Part shown: in pieces, positions 1-8,318 of the stretch
Layout of the letters: each line of letters begins with the position of its first letter
Position numbering within the stretch: position 1 is the stretch's first letter
Assembly: GCA_003543215.1 (NCBI GenBank)
Contig: DPJD01000001.1
Location: forward strand, 114,141 to 178,140
Source of the DNA: Erysipelotrichaceae bacterium
GTDB lineage: Bacteria; Bacillota_I; Bacilli_A; Erysipelotrichales; Erysipelotrichaceae
DNA: 64,000 nt
Reading direction: 5' to 3'
Translations under genes and position numbers: made by a program
The notes under the pieces: model-generated
What the model was told of the DNA's origin: nothing
Seen by the model: only the letters and a program-made list of their open reading frames with translations
The model's database searches: none

Positions 1-89
1 ATGCTTACAAATTCCACATCCCCACCATCTCTTTGGAGGTACGGACGGATTTTATCTAAAACGTCTATGACTTCTTTTTCAATATTCAT
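1..89 (-). CDS. NifU C-terminal-domain-like protein (partial, runs off the window start)
   Basis: The first 29 codons on the minus strand read MNIEKEVIDVLDKIRPYL, followed by QRDGGDVEFV. This matches the start of the NifU C-terminal (Nfu-type) domain, a small Fe-S cluster scaffold or carrier; in that family the CxxC cluster motif lies further on, outside this window. The ATG is 7 bases downstream of the stop of the divergent-PAP2 gene, so the two are probably cotranscribed. The family call rests on the conserved IRPxLxxDGGDVE stretch only. Confidence 0.7.
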   Translation of the reverse strand, partial: MNIEKEVIDVLDKIRPYLQRDGGDVEFVS

Positions 90-96
90 GTCCGTA

Positions 97-552
97 TCAT
101 CTCACAAATAACATCAGGCCTGCAACCGTTAAGCCCAAAACCACACCACCAATGACTTCAAACCATTGATGCCCCAAGACTTCTTTGATTTTCATCAAAT
201 AGATGGGATCGTCCAACTTGATGGTCGAGAGTGTTTGGATGTCCTTCACCAATTGTTGGGTCAATTGAATGTTTCTTCCAGCATAATATCGGACATTTGC
301 CGCATCATACAAGACGATCAAACTGAAGATCAACACGACCGCAAATAAGGTCGATGAGAAACGTTCTTGAAAGCCGACGGCTAAGCTCAAAGCTGAGACG
401 GTAGATGTATGGGATGATGGAAAACCGCCACTGTCCCAGAGTAAACGGGATTCCCATTTACCAGTTCGATAATAGCGAAAAACAGGCTTTATGGCTTGTG
501 CGATTAGGTTGGCTGAGATAGCAGCCCAAAATGGATATAGATTACCGAGCAT
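97..552 (-). CDS. Divergent PAP2 family membrane protein (YuiD-like)
   Basis: A 151-aa membrane protein of the divergent PAP2 (YuiD/DUF212) family, related to acid phosphatase/vanadium haloperoxidase proteins; its substrate is unknown. It carries the family's GGFPSSHTSTVSAL block near residues 41-54 and a second block with YDAANVRYYAGRN. At least three hydrophobic segments are visible, including the C-terminal one. The open frame continues upstream, but the ATG at 552 is preceded by GAGGAAACT and gives the usual family N-terminus, so I chose it. Expression probably comes from the divergent promoter region at 569-603. Confidence 0.85.
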   Translation of the reverse strand: MLGNLYPFWAAISANLIAQAIKPVFRYYRTGKWESRLLWDSGGFPSSHTSTVSALSLAVGFQERFSSTLFAVVLIFSLIVLYDAANVRYYAGRNIQLTQQLVKDIQTLSTIKLDDPIYLMKIKEVLGHQWFEVIGGVVLGLTVAGLMLFVR

Positions 553-568
553 AGTTTCCTCGTTCGAT

Positions 569-603
569 ATTATAGCACAGAACAAAAAGTCCTGTGCTAT
601 AAT
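569..603. promoter_or_regulatory. Back-to-back extended -10 promoters inside an inverted repeat
   Basis: ATTATAGCACAG (569-580) and CTGTGCTATAAT (592-603) form a perfect 12-bp inverted repeat separated by 11 bp. Each arm contains an extended -10 box, TGCTATAAT, facing outward: minus toward the PAP2 gene, plus toward the S1-domain gene. I see no good -35 boxes, which fits extended -10 promoters. Confidence 0.6.
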
Positions 604-624
604 TATTACGCTAAAGGAGACTGT

Positions 625-990
625 ATGAACTATCGGGTCGGTCAAATTATCGAAGCACAAATCACAGGCATCAAGCCTTATGGAGCATTTGTGAGTGTGG
701 ATGAAAACATCAGTGGTTTGATCCATATTTCAGAATTGTCCGATGGCTTTGTCCGTGATGTCGAAAGTTTCGTTAAAATGGGTGAAAAGGTCAAATTGAA
801 GGTGCTTGAAGTCGATGAACAGAGCCATCAATTGCGTTTATCCCTAAAAGCGGTACAAATGAATTCGCGTAAATCACGTCCACGTATGAAACCAATGATC
901 AAATTGAAAGAAAAGATTGGTTTTGCGTCACTGAAGGCACAACTGAATGATTGGGTTAAAGAGGCTCAGAAGGAGAACAAGCATGATTAA
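625..990 (+). CDS. S1 RNA-binding domain protein (YugI/GSP13-like)
   Basis: A 121-aa protein. Residues 1-75 form one S1 RNA-binding domain (VGQIIEAQITGIKPYGAFV, then GLIHISELSDGFV). A basic tail follows. Single-S1 proteins of this type (B. subtilis YugI, general stress protein 13) associate with ribosomes; the exact role here is not shown by sequence. AAAGGAGA lies 5 bases before the ATG. The stop overlaps the pgi start by 8 bases, so translation of the two is probably coupled. Confidence 0.85.
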   Translation: MNYRVGQIIEAQITGIKPYGAFVSVDENISGLIHISELSDGFVRDVESFVKMGEKVKLKVLEVDEQSHQLRLSLKAVQMNSRKSRPRMKPMIKLKEKIGFASLKAQLNDWVKEAQKENKHD

Positions 991-2257
991 AATGAATTTA
1001 CAGTATGCTCATGTGAGCGATGCATTTGCAGGGTATCAAGCAGAGGTTTCCAAGTATCATCACCAAATAATTGATAAAACAGGTTTGGGAAATGATTTCT
1101 TGGGTTGGTACACACTACCTTTTGATTATGATAAAGCAGAATTCGAATTGGTTAAAAAATTAGCCAAAGATATTCGTGAAAAAGCAGAAGTATTCATTGT
1201 TTGTGGGATTGGTGGATCGTATTTGGGTTCACGTGCAGCGATTGAAATGGTCCAAGGCATTTTCCCAAAACGTGATGTGGAAGTGTATTTCGTAGGAAAT
1301 ACGTTCTCAAGTACGTATATCTTGCAATTGATGGATAAAATCAAAGACAAGAGTGTTTATGTCAATGTCATCTCCAAATCGGGTACGACGACGGAAACGG
1401 CGATTGCATTCAGATTGTTTGAACAGTTCTTGGTTGAGAAATATGGTGTTGAAGGCAGTCGTGAGCGGATCATTGCGACGACAGACAAAGCAAAGGGAAC
1501 ACTGAAGAATCTTGCGACACAAAAAGGTTATCAAACCTTGAGTATTCCGGATGATGTCGGTGGTCGTTATTCCGTGTTGACATCGGTTGGTTTATTACCG
1601 ATTGCGGTTGCGGGTCTGGATATCGATGCGATGATGCAAGGCGCACGTGATGCGGCCGAAACACACAAGTCTGAGTTGATTGAAGAAAACCCTGCATATC
1701 AATATGCAGTGAGTCGTAGAATCCTTGAAGCGAAGGGTAAGAACATTGAACTCTTCGTGGCTTATGAAACCCAACTCAGCATGCTTGCGGAGTGGTGGAA
1801 ACAACTCTTTGGGGAATCGGAAGGGAAAGAGGATAAGGGCTTGTTCCCGGCGTCTGTAAACTTCTCAACAGATCTTCATTCCATGGGACAATTTGTTCAA
1901 GAAGGATCTAAGGATCTCTTTGAAACCTTGATCCTTGTGGAAAAACCGAATTTGGATCGTGCTTTCCCAAGTGATGCGGATGATTATGACAATATGAATT
2001 ATCTAGCAGGTAAGACTTTGGATGAAGTGAATAAGAATGCGGCGTTAGGTACACTTCAAGCGCACCACGATGAAGGTGGCATTCCAAACATCTTGATCAC
2101 CTTGCCAGATATGAGTGCATACAGCTTTGGTTATTTGGCTCAGTTCATGTTCATTGCTTGTGGCATGTCGGTGTATCTCTTGGGGGTCAATCCTTTCAAT
2201 CAACCGGGTGTTGAAGTCTATAAAAAGAACATGTTTCGTTTATTAGGTAAGAAGTAA
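983..2257 (+). CDS. pgi: Glucose-6-phosphate isomerase
   Basis: A 424-aa cytosolic glycolytic enzyme interconverting glucose 6-phosphate and fructose 6-phosphate. Visible family blocks are GIGGSYLGSRAAIE, the SIS-type sugar-phosphate site with SKSGTTTETA, and the active-site region FGESEGKEDKGLFPAS followed by NFSTDLHSMGQF. Length fits the short Bacillota type. The frame opens earlier, but ATG 983 follows AAGGAGAACAAGC, and the upstream codons lie inside the S1 gene. It is the second gene of an S1-pgi pair and ends at a strong terminator. Confidence 0.96.
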   Translation: MIKMNLQYAHVSDAFAGYQAEVSKYHHQIIDKTGLGNDFLGWYTLPFDYDKAEFELVKKLAKDIREKAEVFIVCGIGGSYLGSRAAIEMVQGIFPKRDVEVYFVGNTFSSTYILQLMDKIKDKSVYVNVISKSGTTTETAIAFRLFEQFLVEKYGVEGSRERIIATTDKAKGTLKNLATQKGYQTLSIPDDVGGRYSVLTSVGLLPIAVAGLDIDAMMQGARDAAETHKSELIEENPAYQYAVSRRILEAKGKNIELFVAYETQLSMLAEWWKQLFGESEGKEDKGLFPASVNFSTDLHSMGQFVQEGSKDLFETLILVEKPNLDRAFPSDADDYDNMNYLAGKTLDEVNKNAALGTLQAHHDEGGIPNILITLPDMSAYSFGYLAQFMFIACGMSVYLLGVNPFNQPGVEVYKKNMFRLLGKK

Positions 2258-2261
2258 AATC

Positions 2262-2307
2262 AAAAGGTAGTCCATGTGAAGATAACTCTTCTGTGGACTA
2301 CCTTTTT
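2262..2307 (+). terminator. Rho-independent terminator after pgi
   Basis: AAAGGTAGTCCA pairs with TGGACTACCTTT across a loop of about 19 bases and is followed by a T-run (2303-2307). It may also slow transcription from the convergent apbE-like gene. Confidence 0.85.
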
Positions 2308-2308
2308 C

Positions 2309-3436
2309 TTAACGTAATAAGCGTGCGTCGATACCCGCTGAGTGGACGACTGAGAAACCTTGGCTCTCAATACTTTCAACTGGAGCTTGATCGAGTTCGT
2401 AGACCCATGTGGCTTCGATGGTATCGTTCGGGAATGTGCTCTTTAGTTCTTCCAATAAGCCTAATGCATCTTCGTAACTTAGAATAAACATAGCCTTTGA
2501 TAATGCTTCTGCTGCACCAGCACTCAAGCTTGTGGCTACAGTTACAGAGTGTAACGGAGTTTTAGCTGGAAACAAAGTAACAGGATCAATCAGATGATGG
2601 TAATATTCACCATCTTCTGCCAAGTAGTAGTTTTGATTATCGCCAGAGGTGGAGATATTAATGCTTTCCTTAAAATACAAGGTATCCACACTACCATCTG
2701 CGAAGATGACATTACGCTTTGGTTGAGCGATTCCAACACCCCATTCATCGCCATTTGGTTTGGTCCCAATCGTGATGATCGAACTGTCTCCAATATTGAT
2801 GATGGCCGTTTCCAGGCCGGCATCCAGGAGATTCTTAACGGCGATATCAATGGCAAATCCTTTTGCGATTCCACCGACATCCAGGCGGGTGCATGGATTG
2901 GTTATATAGACGGTGTTTGCTTGATCATCGATTTCGACAAAGCCCCAACCCGTACAGGTGTCGGCTTGTTGGAGTAGACCAAGACTTGGGATACGCCCTA
3001 GGGCGGTTGGGTCGGCTGTATTCAAGAGTTTACCTTCATTGCGATAATCGGACCAGATGTCGAGTACTGCCCCAAGGGTCACATTGAAGGTGTTTTGGCT
3101 TAAATTTGTCCAATCTCTTGCGAAAACGAGGAGATCGATTAGGTTTTGATCGACTTCAATGGCTTTTATGCCAGCGTTGTCGTTGATGGTTTTTAAGTTG
3201 TTTAGATTCGGGTAATCATTGTATCGATCGAATAATTGACCAAGATAGATCAAATCTGACTTGATTTGTTCAAAATATTTGTCAAACTCTGCTTGACTCG
3301 ACGTGTACGCCACAAAGGTTACAGGTGCATCGTTGAAGCCAAGATTTATGGCCACATTGCTGTAGCGATCGGGTGTTTTTGCACATGCGCTTATGAGTAG
3401 ACTTAGGGTTAGAATTAAGAGCAGTTTTCGTTTCAT
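2309..3436 (-). CDS. apbE: ApbE-family FAD:protein FMN transferase-like lipoprotein
   Basis: A 375-aa exported lipoprotein. The signal peptide ends in the lipobox LISAC at about residues 14-18. ApbE enzymes transfer FMN from FAD onto Ser/Thr of target proteins such as RnfG and RnfD. Family motifs seen are LDVGGIAKGFAID (flavin site), INIGDSS and HHLIDPVT. The segment that normally reads AD-x3-T and binds Mg2+ instead reads AEALSK, so both usual metal ligands are changed. The gene is divergent from rnfC, which carries the likely substrates' operon. AGGAGAC precedes the ATG. Family membership is secure; catalytic competence is not. Confidence 0.88.
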   Translation of the reverse strand: MKRKLLLILTLSLLISACAKTPDRYSNVAINLGFNDAPVTFVAYTSSQAEFDKYFEQIKSDLIYLGQLFDRYNDYPNLNNLKTINDNAGIKAIEVDQNLIDLLVFARDWTNLSQNTFNVTLGAVLDIWSDYRNEGKLLNTADPTALGRIPSLGLLQQADTCTGWGFVEIDDQANTVYITNPCTRLDVGGIAKGFAIDIAVKNLLDAGLETAIINIGDSSIITIGTKPNGDEWGVGIAQPKRNVIFADGSVDTLYFKESINISTSGDNQNYYLAEDGEYYHHLIDPVTLFPAKTPLHSVTVATSLSAGAAEALSKAMFILSYEDALGLLEELKSTFPNDTIEATWVYELDQAPVESIESQGFSVVHSAGIDARLLR

Positions 3437-3452
3437 GTTTGTCTCCTGGGTT

Positions 3453-3480
3453 ATTATACCATATGCATAATGCTTTACAA
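3453..3480 (-). promoter_or_regulatory. Promoter of the apbE-like gene
   Basis: Read on the minus strand, TTGTAA (3475-3480) and TATAAT (3453-3458) are separated by 16 bases, directly upstream of the AGGAG site of the apbE-like gene. Confidence 0.6.
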
Positions 3481-3487
3481 AAATGTG

Positions 3488-3516
3488 TTTTTGTGTGTGC
3501 TTGAGTATGCTATAAT
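3488..3516 (+). promoter_or_regulatory. Promoter of the rnf operon
   Basis: TATAAT at 3511-3516 with TGC immediately before it makes an extended -10 box. A weak -35 (TTTTTG, 3488-3493) lies 17 bases upstream. It is the only convincing promoter ahead of rnfC. Confidence 0.6.
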
Positions 3517-3567
3517 TATCATTGATTCGATAAACTATTCACGAATTAGGAAAGGTTGGGTGAAGGT

Positions 3568-4860
3568 ATGTCTTTTTTGACTGGACCAGGTAGAGAACAT
3601 CTTAATGGTCACAAAGAGGAAACCCTGCATAATGAGATCGTGCGGGTTAAACCAAAAAAAGAAGTTTTTGTGCCTTTAAATAATGGGTCAGCAACGAAAG
3701 TTGATGTCTATGTAAATGAAGGAGACAAGGTTTTTGTCGGTACGCTTTTGGCGCGACGCAATGACCATTTCAATGTGCCAATCTATTCACCGGTGTCCGG
3801 TGTTGTTGGGGCTAAGAAGAATATGATGCATTCTGTGTTGAAACCACAGGAACATCTCATCATCGAAGATGATGGCAAGTATGAAAAGGTAGAGTCGTTC
3901 AAACCGCTTGATTATACCGTCGCATCCCGTGAAGAATTGGTTAACTTCATGATGGAAGCAGGTATTGTTGGTTGTGGTGGGGCAGGCTTCCCTTCGTATT
4001 TGAAGTATAAAAATCCAGTTGACATCAACACTTTGATCATCAATGCGGTTGAATGTGAACCTTATATCACATCCGATTATCGCTTCACTAAGGAAAGTTT
4101 GGAAGATATGTTGGTTGGGGTTCGTGCTTTACTCAAGATGAGCACAGCACCTAAGGCCATCATTGCGATCAAAAAATCCAAAAAAGAAATGTGTGAACAA
4201 CTTGAAGCGGTATTGAAAGATGATCCATCACTTTCAGTCTTCAAGACACCGGATGTCTATCCAATGGGTTGGGAACGTACCTTGGTTTATGAATACTGCA
4301 AGAAGCGTTACAATCGTTTACCTTCTGAGATCGGCATCATTGTTAATAATGTCACAACGGCGATTGCTTTTGCACGTGCTTTGCAATATGGCGAAGGCAT
4401 TGTTGAAAAAGTCGTTACCTTCTCGGGTGATGGTTTGAAGACACCAACCAATGTACGTGTTCCTTTCGGTACGAAAGTATCGGAAATCGTTGCGCAGATC
4501 GGTGGTTATTCCAGTGAAGATGTGATGGTCATTGCGGGTGGTCCGATGATGGGTAAAACCATTCCTACGGATGAGTTCGTCATTACCAATTATTCCAATG
4601 CGATTACGATTTTGAAGAATGTCAAAGTCGAACCAATGGAATGCATGCGTTGTGGACGTTGTAATGATGCTTGTCCTGCAGGTTTGTTGCCAGTTCGCAT
4701 CAACAACGCAGAAAAGATGAAAGATAGTGATTGGATGCAGAAGTTGCGTGCTGATCAATGCATCGAATGTGGTCTTTGCACTTATGTCTGTCCTTCGAAG
4801 ATCGATGTGACGGAAGGTGTTCGTCGTGCGAAACGCGTTTTGGCGTTGAGAAAGGGTTAG
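3568..4860 (+). CDS. rnfC: Rnf electron transport complex subunit C
   Basis: A 430-aa peripheral subunit of the membrane Rnf complex (ferredoxin:NAD+ oxidoreductase coupled to ion pumping); it binds NADH/FMN and Fe-S clusters. It shows the glycine-rich flavin/NADH motif GCGGAGFPS near residue 135 and two four-cysteine ferredoxin motifs, CMRCGRCNDACP and CIECGLCTYVCP, in the last 75 residues. An in-frame TTG lies 12 bases earlier, but ATG 3568 follows AGGAAAGG at a workable distance. First gene of rnfCDGEAB. Confidence 0.95.
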   Translation: MSFLTGPGREHLNGHKEETLHNEIVRVKPKKEVFVPLNNGSATKVDVYVNEGDKVFVGTLLARRNDHFNVPIYSPVSGVVGAKKNMMHSVLKPQEHLIIEDDGKYEKVESFKPLDYTVASREELVNFMMEAGIVGCGGAGFPSYLKYKNPVDINTLIINAVECEPYITSDYRFTKESLEDMLVGVRALLKMSTAPKAIIAIKKSKKEMCEQLEAVLKDDPSLSVFKTPDVYPMGWERTLVYEYCKKRYNRLPSEIGIIVNNVTTAIAFARALQYGEGIVEKVVTFSGDGLKTPTNVRVPFGTKVSEIVAQIGGYSSEDVMVIAGGPMMGKTIPTDEFVITNYSNAITILKNVKVEPMECMRCGRCNDACPAGLLPVRINNAEKMKDSDWMQKLRADQCIECGLCTYVCPSKIDVTEGVRRAKRVLALRKG

Positions 4861-4869
4861 GTCGAAAAC

Positions 4870-6372
4870 ATGAAATTCAATTTTAGGGTGTCTCCGAACT
4901 ACCGTAGTCCGTTAAGTACACAACGGATCATGACGGAATTGACCATTGGGATTGCTTTGGTTCTAGCGTATTCCGTATTCTTCTATTTCACGAAATTTGG
5001 AACGGACTACGGTCTACATGCGTTGTTGATGATTTCAACCGCATTAGGGACAGCTGTCGGTGTCGAAGTTTTATGGGCATTGTTTTATAAAAAAAATATC
5101 TGGCGTCATTTAAATACCTCATTCCCATGGGTGACTGCGTTGCTTTATGTTGGGATGATGGGTGTCAATAAACCGCTCTATGTAATCTTCATTGGTAGCT
5201 TCATTGCCATCTTCATTGGTAAGTTGGTGTTTGGTGGTTTTGGCCACAACATCTTCAACCCAGCGGGTGTTGGTCGTGCGGTATCGGTCTTGTCGTTTGG
5301 TGGTTTCATCACAAATAAATTTGCGGATGTGATCACAGGGGCAACACCAAATCAACTGATGGAAAAAGTCGGTTGGGTCATCACAGATCCAAAACTTGCG
5401 ACTGAATTCTTGGATCAATTTGGTGGTTTATGGAGTATGGCAACAGGTTGGTATGCAGGGGGCTTGGGTGAAACCAATACCTTGTTGATCTTGGCTGTTG
5501 GTCTCTATTTAGGCTTCCGTAAGATCATTGACTGGCGTGTTCCTGTCGTCTTCTTGGGTTCCTTGTTTGCGTTCGCATCGATCTTAGCTTTGATCAAAGG
5601 CATGGGCATCTGGTACCCAATGTTCCATCTATTGACAGGTGGTGCAATGTTTGGGGCGATCTTCATGTTGACGGATCCTGTTACAAGTCCTACTTCGATT
5701 CCTGGACGCATCATCTTTGCGTTTGGGGTTGCGTTCTTGACGTTTATCATTCGTGTTAAAGGTAGCTTACCAGAAGGTGTCATTCGCTCGATTTTGTTCA
5801 TGAATATGATGACGCCTTTGATTGATACGGCTTTAGATGGTTGGACGTTTGAGAAGACTAAAAAATATGCCATGACTTTGGCAACCGTATTTGTTTTAGG
5901 TTTTGCAGGGGCAACCGCATTTGGTGTTCAAGCCAATTACATTGCACCTGTTGTTGAGACGGAGCCTGAAGTTGTTATCAACTTGAAAGGTGAACCGCTT
6001 GTAGTGTTGGCTGAAGCAGTGTCTCCAACAGCATTCATCGTTTCTGAAACTGCGGAAGGCGATGTGACGACCATTGTTGTAAACATCAATGGTTATGCGT
6101 TCCAAAGTGATCATGATGATGATCCTCAACCTAACACTTTGGAAGTAAAAGTCAATACAGCGACGCAAACCGTTGAAAGTGTAGCGTATGTTACCTTCTC
6201 GGATTCACCGAATATTGGTGATAAGACGAATTCAGATGTCTTCTTATCTCAGTTTGCTGGTTTGTCCATTGTGGATGAAACTGCAAGTGTGGATGTTGTG
6301 TCGGGTGCGACTGTGACGTCAACTTCTGTTATTCGTGCTGTACGTGCCGCTATCGCTGCGGCCTTGGATTAG
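4870..6372 (+). CDS. rnfD: RnfD with a fused C-terminal FMN-binding domain
   Basis: A 500-aa protein; ordinary RnfD is about 310-350 aa. Residues 1-355 are the multi-pass RnfD/NqrB core, with NIFNPAGVGRAVSVLSFGG, the flavinylation motif DVITGAT (153-159, predicted FMN on T159) and FMLTDPVTSPTS. Residues about 360-500 form an extra extracytoplasmic FMN_bind-type domain like RnfG, ending in a second motif, DVVSGAT (475-481). There is no frameshift or internal start that would split it. A normal rnfG follows, so the fusion is an addition rather than a replacement. Confidence 0.92.
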   Translation: MKFNFRVSPNYRSPLSTQRIMTELTIGIALVLAYSVFFYFTKFGTDYGLHALLMISTALGTAVGVEVLWALFYKKNIWRHLNTSFPWVTALLYVGMMGVNKPLYVIFIGSFIAIFIGKLVFGGFGHNIFNPAGVGRAVSVLSFGGFITNKFADVITGATPNQLMEKVGWVITDPKLATEFLDQFGGLWSMATGWYAGGLGETNTLLILAVGLYLGFRKIIDWRVPVVFLGSLFAFASILALIKGMGIWYPMFHLLTGGAMFGAIFMLTDPVTSPTSIPGRIIFAFGVAFLTFIIRVKGSLPEGVIRSILFMNMMTPLIDTALDGWTFEKTKKYAMTLATVFVLGFAGATAFGVQANYIAPVVETEPEVVINLKGEPLVVLAEAVSPTAFIVSETAEGDVTTIVVNINGYAFQSDHDDDPQPNTLEVKVNTATQTVESVAYVTFSDSPNIGDKTNSDVFLSQFAGLSIVDETASVDVVSGATVTSTSVIRAVRAAIAAALD

Positions 6373-6381
6373 GAGGCTAAG

Positions 6382-6885
6382 ATGAAGAAAATAATTCACT
6401 TAACGGTGTTCTTAGCGCTTGTCAGTGCTTTGGCAGGTGGGATTCTTGGTTACGTCAATGCTTTGACCAGTCCAATCATTGAAGAACAAAAAATTGCGGC
6501 AGTTAAAGCAAGTCTTCAAGCAATCTTTACAGGAACGAACGACTTCAAAGAAATCAGCTTTGAAGATGCCAGTGGGGATGTCATAAATGCATACGAAGCG
6601 GTAGGCGCTGGTTATGCCTTCAACGTTGAAGTTCAAGGATATAAAGATGTGATTCGTTTCATTGTCGGAATCGACAATTCAGGCAAAATCGTAGGTTTGG
6701 AAGTTAACTATGTGAATGATACACCAGGTTTAGGTTCGAAAGTCGCTGAACCTGAGTTCATCAACAGCATCGTTGGCAAGCAAGTGGATGCATCTTTGGA
6801 TGTCATCTCAGGTGCTACGATTTCGTCGAATGCAGTCATGAAAGGTATCGATTCAGCAGCAGCTGTCCTCGGTACATTGAAATAG
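6382..6885 (+). CDS. rnfG: Rnf electron transport complex subunit G
   Basis: A 167-aa subunit with one N-terminal membrane anchor (residues 7-27) and an FMN_bind domain facing outward. The covalent flavin motif is DVISGAT (140-146), with FMN expected on T146 as in characterised RnfG. AGGAGG sits ahead of the ATG, and the gene lies 9 bases after rnfD. It resembles the C-terminal domain of the upstream RnfD, which suggests a domain duplication. Confidence 0.94.
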   Translation: MKKIIHLTVFLALVSALAGGILGYVNALTSPIIEEQKIAAVKASLQAIFTGTNDFKEISFEDASGDVINAYEAVGAGYAFNVEVQGYKDVIRFIVGIDNSGKIVGLEVNYVNDTPGLGSKVAEPEFINSIVGKQVDASLDVISGATISSNAVMKGIDSAAAVLGTLK

Positions 6886-6894
6886 GAGGGTCAG

Positions 6895-7539
6895 ATGAAA
6901 TCAGTATTAAACTACGGCATGAGTCTGTTAAAAGAAAACCCCGTCTTTGGTTTGTATCTTGGGATTTGTTCCACTTTAGCCATTACAATCAATTTGAACA
7001 ATGCGTTGGGGATGGGCTTATCAGTCATTATTATCTTAACGATTTCAAATGTCGTCATCTCTGCGATCCGCAAGATCACGCCAGATGAAATCCGCATTCC
7101 AGTGTATATCGTCGTTATTGCGACTTTGGTTAAAGCGATTGAATTGTTGATCAGAGCTTATGCACCAGCAATCGATCAAGCTTTGGGTATCTTCATTCCG
7201 TTGATCGTTGTAAACTGCATCATCTTGGGTCGCGCAGAAGCCTTTGCGAGTAAGAATGGTGTTGTTGCTTCAGCGTTGGATGGTTTGAATATGGGTGTTG
7301 CGTATACTTTGAGTTTGGTTGCGATGTCCTTGGTTCGTCAGATCTTGGCAACGGGCATCGTGGATTTATCGAACCCGTTTACCAATACTGAAATCTTCAG
7401 TATCACTTTGATTCCAAGTCAGTATACGATTCCAATCTTCAGTGGCGCGATTGGTGCCTTCTTGACTTTTGCTTTGTTGGCGGCGGGTATTTCTGCCATC
7501 AAAAATGCAGAAGAAAAGAAATTGAAGGGAGCTAAATAA
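6895..7539 (+). CDS. rnfE: Rnf electron transport complex subunit E
   Basis: A 214-aa integral membrane subunit of the RnfA/RnfE (NqrD/NqrE) family with about six hydrophobic helices. The conserved block GIFIPLIVVNCIILGRAEAFA contains the cysteine that, with RnfA, is thought to hold an intramembrane Fe-S cluster. GGAGGGTCAG precedes the ATG. Its position between rnfG and rnfA matches the standard order. Confidence 0.95.
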   Translation: MKSVLNYGMSLLKENPVFGLYLGICSTLAITINLNNALGMGLSVIIILTISNVVISAIRKITPDEIRIPVYIVVIATLVKAIELLIRAYAPAIDQALGIFIPLIVVNCIILGRAEAFASKNGVVASALDGLNMGVAYTLSLVAMSLVRQILATGIVDLSNPFTNTEIFSITLIPSQYTIPIFSGAIGAFLTFALLAAGISAIKNAEEKKLKGAK

Positions 7540-7540
7540 A

Positions 7541-8113
7541 ATGGAACTTTTTTCACTCTTTTTTGGAGCTGTTGTCATTAATAATGTTGTTTTAACAAAA
7601 TTCTTAGGTATGTGTCCTTTGTTGGGTGTCTCGCGTAAAACGAGCTCTGCAATTGGGATGGGAGCTGCTGTTGTATTCGTTATCTTTGGTTCATCCGTCT
7701 TTACATATGCACTTTACTATCAAGTTTTGGTTCCATTGAACTTACAGTACATGGATCTCATTACATTCATCTTAGTTATTGCGGCTTTTGTTCAATTCGT
7801 TGAATTAATTTTAAAGAAGTATTCACCAGTTCTTTACAAGGCGTTGGGTATCTATCTTCCTTTGATCACCACGAACTGTGTCGTTTTGTATGTCACATTG
7901 TTTAACATCACAGAAGGTTTCACTTTTGTTGAAATGATCGTCTATTCATTGGCTGCTCCAATTGGATTTATGTTGGTTCTATACATCTTCTCAACCATTC
8001 GTGAACGTTTGGATTTGGCGGATGTGCCTGCAGCATTCAAGGGCAACCCGATTGCTTTGATCGTCGCTGCGTTGATGGCGGCTGTCTTTACAAGTTTCGT
8101 AGGGTTGATCTAG
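7541..8113 (+). CDS. rnfA: Rnf electron transport complex subunit A
   Basis: A 190-aa, six-helix membrane subunit paralogous to RnfE. It has the RnfA signatures NNVVLTKFLGMCPLLGVS near the N-terminus and GIYLPLITTNCVVLYVTL in the middle. The cysteines of these two blocks match those proposed to ligate the membrane Fe-S centre shared with RnfE. The start lies 1 base after the rnfE stop. Confidence 0.95.
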   Translation: MELFSLFFGAVVINNVVLTKFLGMCPLLGVSRKTSSAIGMGAAVVFVIFGSSVFTYALYYQVLVPLNLQYMDLITFILVIAAFVQFVELILKKYSPVLYKALGIYLPLITTNCVVLYVTLFNITEGFTFVEMIVYSLAAPIGFMLVLYIFSTIRERLDLADVPAAFKGNPIALIVAALMAAVFTSFVGLI

Positions 8114-8114
8114 T

Positions 8115-8318
8115 ATGTTGAATGCAATCATTTATCTCGCGGCTTTAGGTGCTTTCTATGCGTTGGTGTATTATATAAATCATCGTACACCACGCCCTGA
8201 AGGGTGTGAAGAAATCGATGCGACGTGTGGTACGTGTAGTTTAGGTCATTGTGGCAACCATCCTTCGCAACAATTCACTGAAGTAAAGTTAACTTTGAAG
8301 GAGAAAAACAATGCTTGA
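8115..8318 (+). CDS. Small membrane Cys-rich protein inserted between rnfA and rnfB
   Basis: A 67-aa protein with one N-terminal hydrophobic segment (about residues 3-21) and a Cys-rich part with C31, C38, C41 and C46 plus H45 and H49. CGTCSLGHC has the same C-x2-C-x4-C spacing as the cluster motif of the adjacent RnfB (CGACGYPGC). It starts 1 base after the rnfA stop and overlaps rnfB by 8 bases, so it is translated as part of the operon. The layout also resembles the small 'FeoB-associated Cys-rich membrane protein' family. A role in binding a cluster for the Rnf complex is inference. Confidence 0.75.
   Translation: MLNAIIYLAALGAFYALVYYINHRTPRPEGCEEIDATCGTCSLGHCGNHPSQQFTEVKLTLKEKNNA

Noticed and set aside
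2594..2977. Plus-strand 127-aa frame inside the apbE-like gene
   Set aside because: A shadow of the minus-strand gene, with no ribosome site and no domain.
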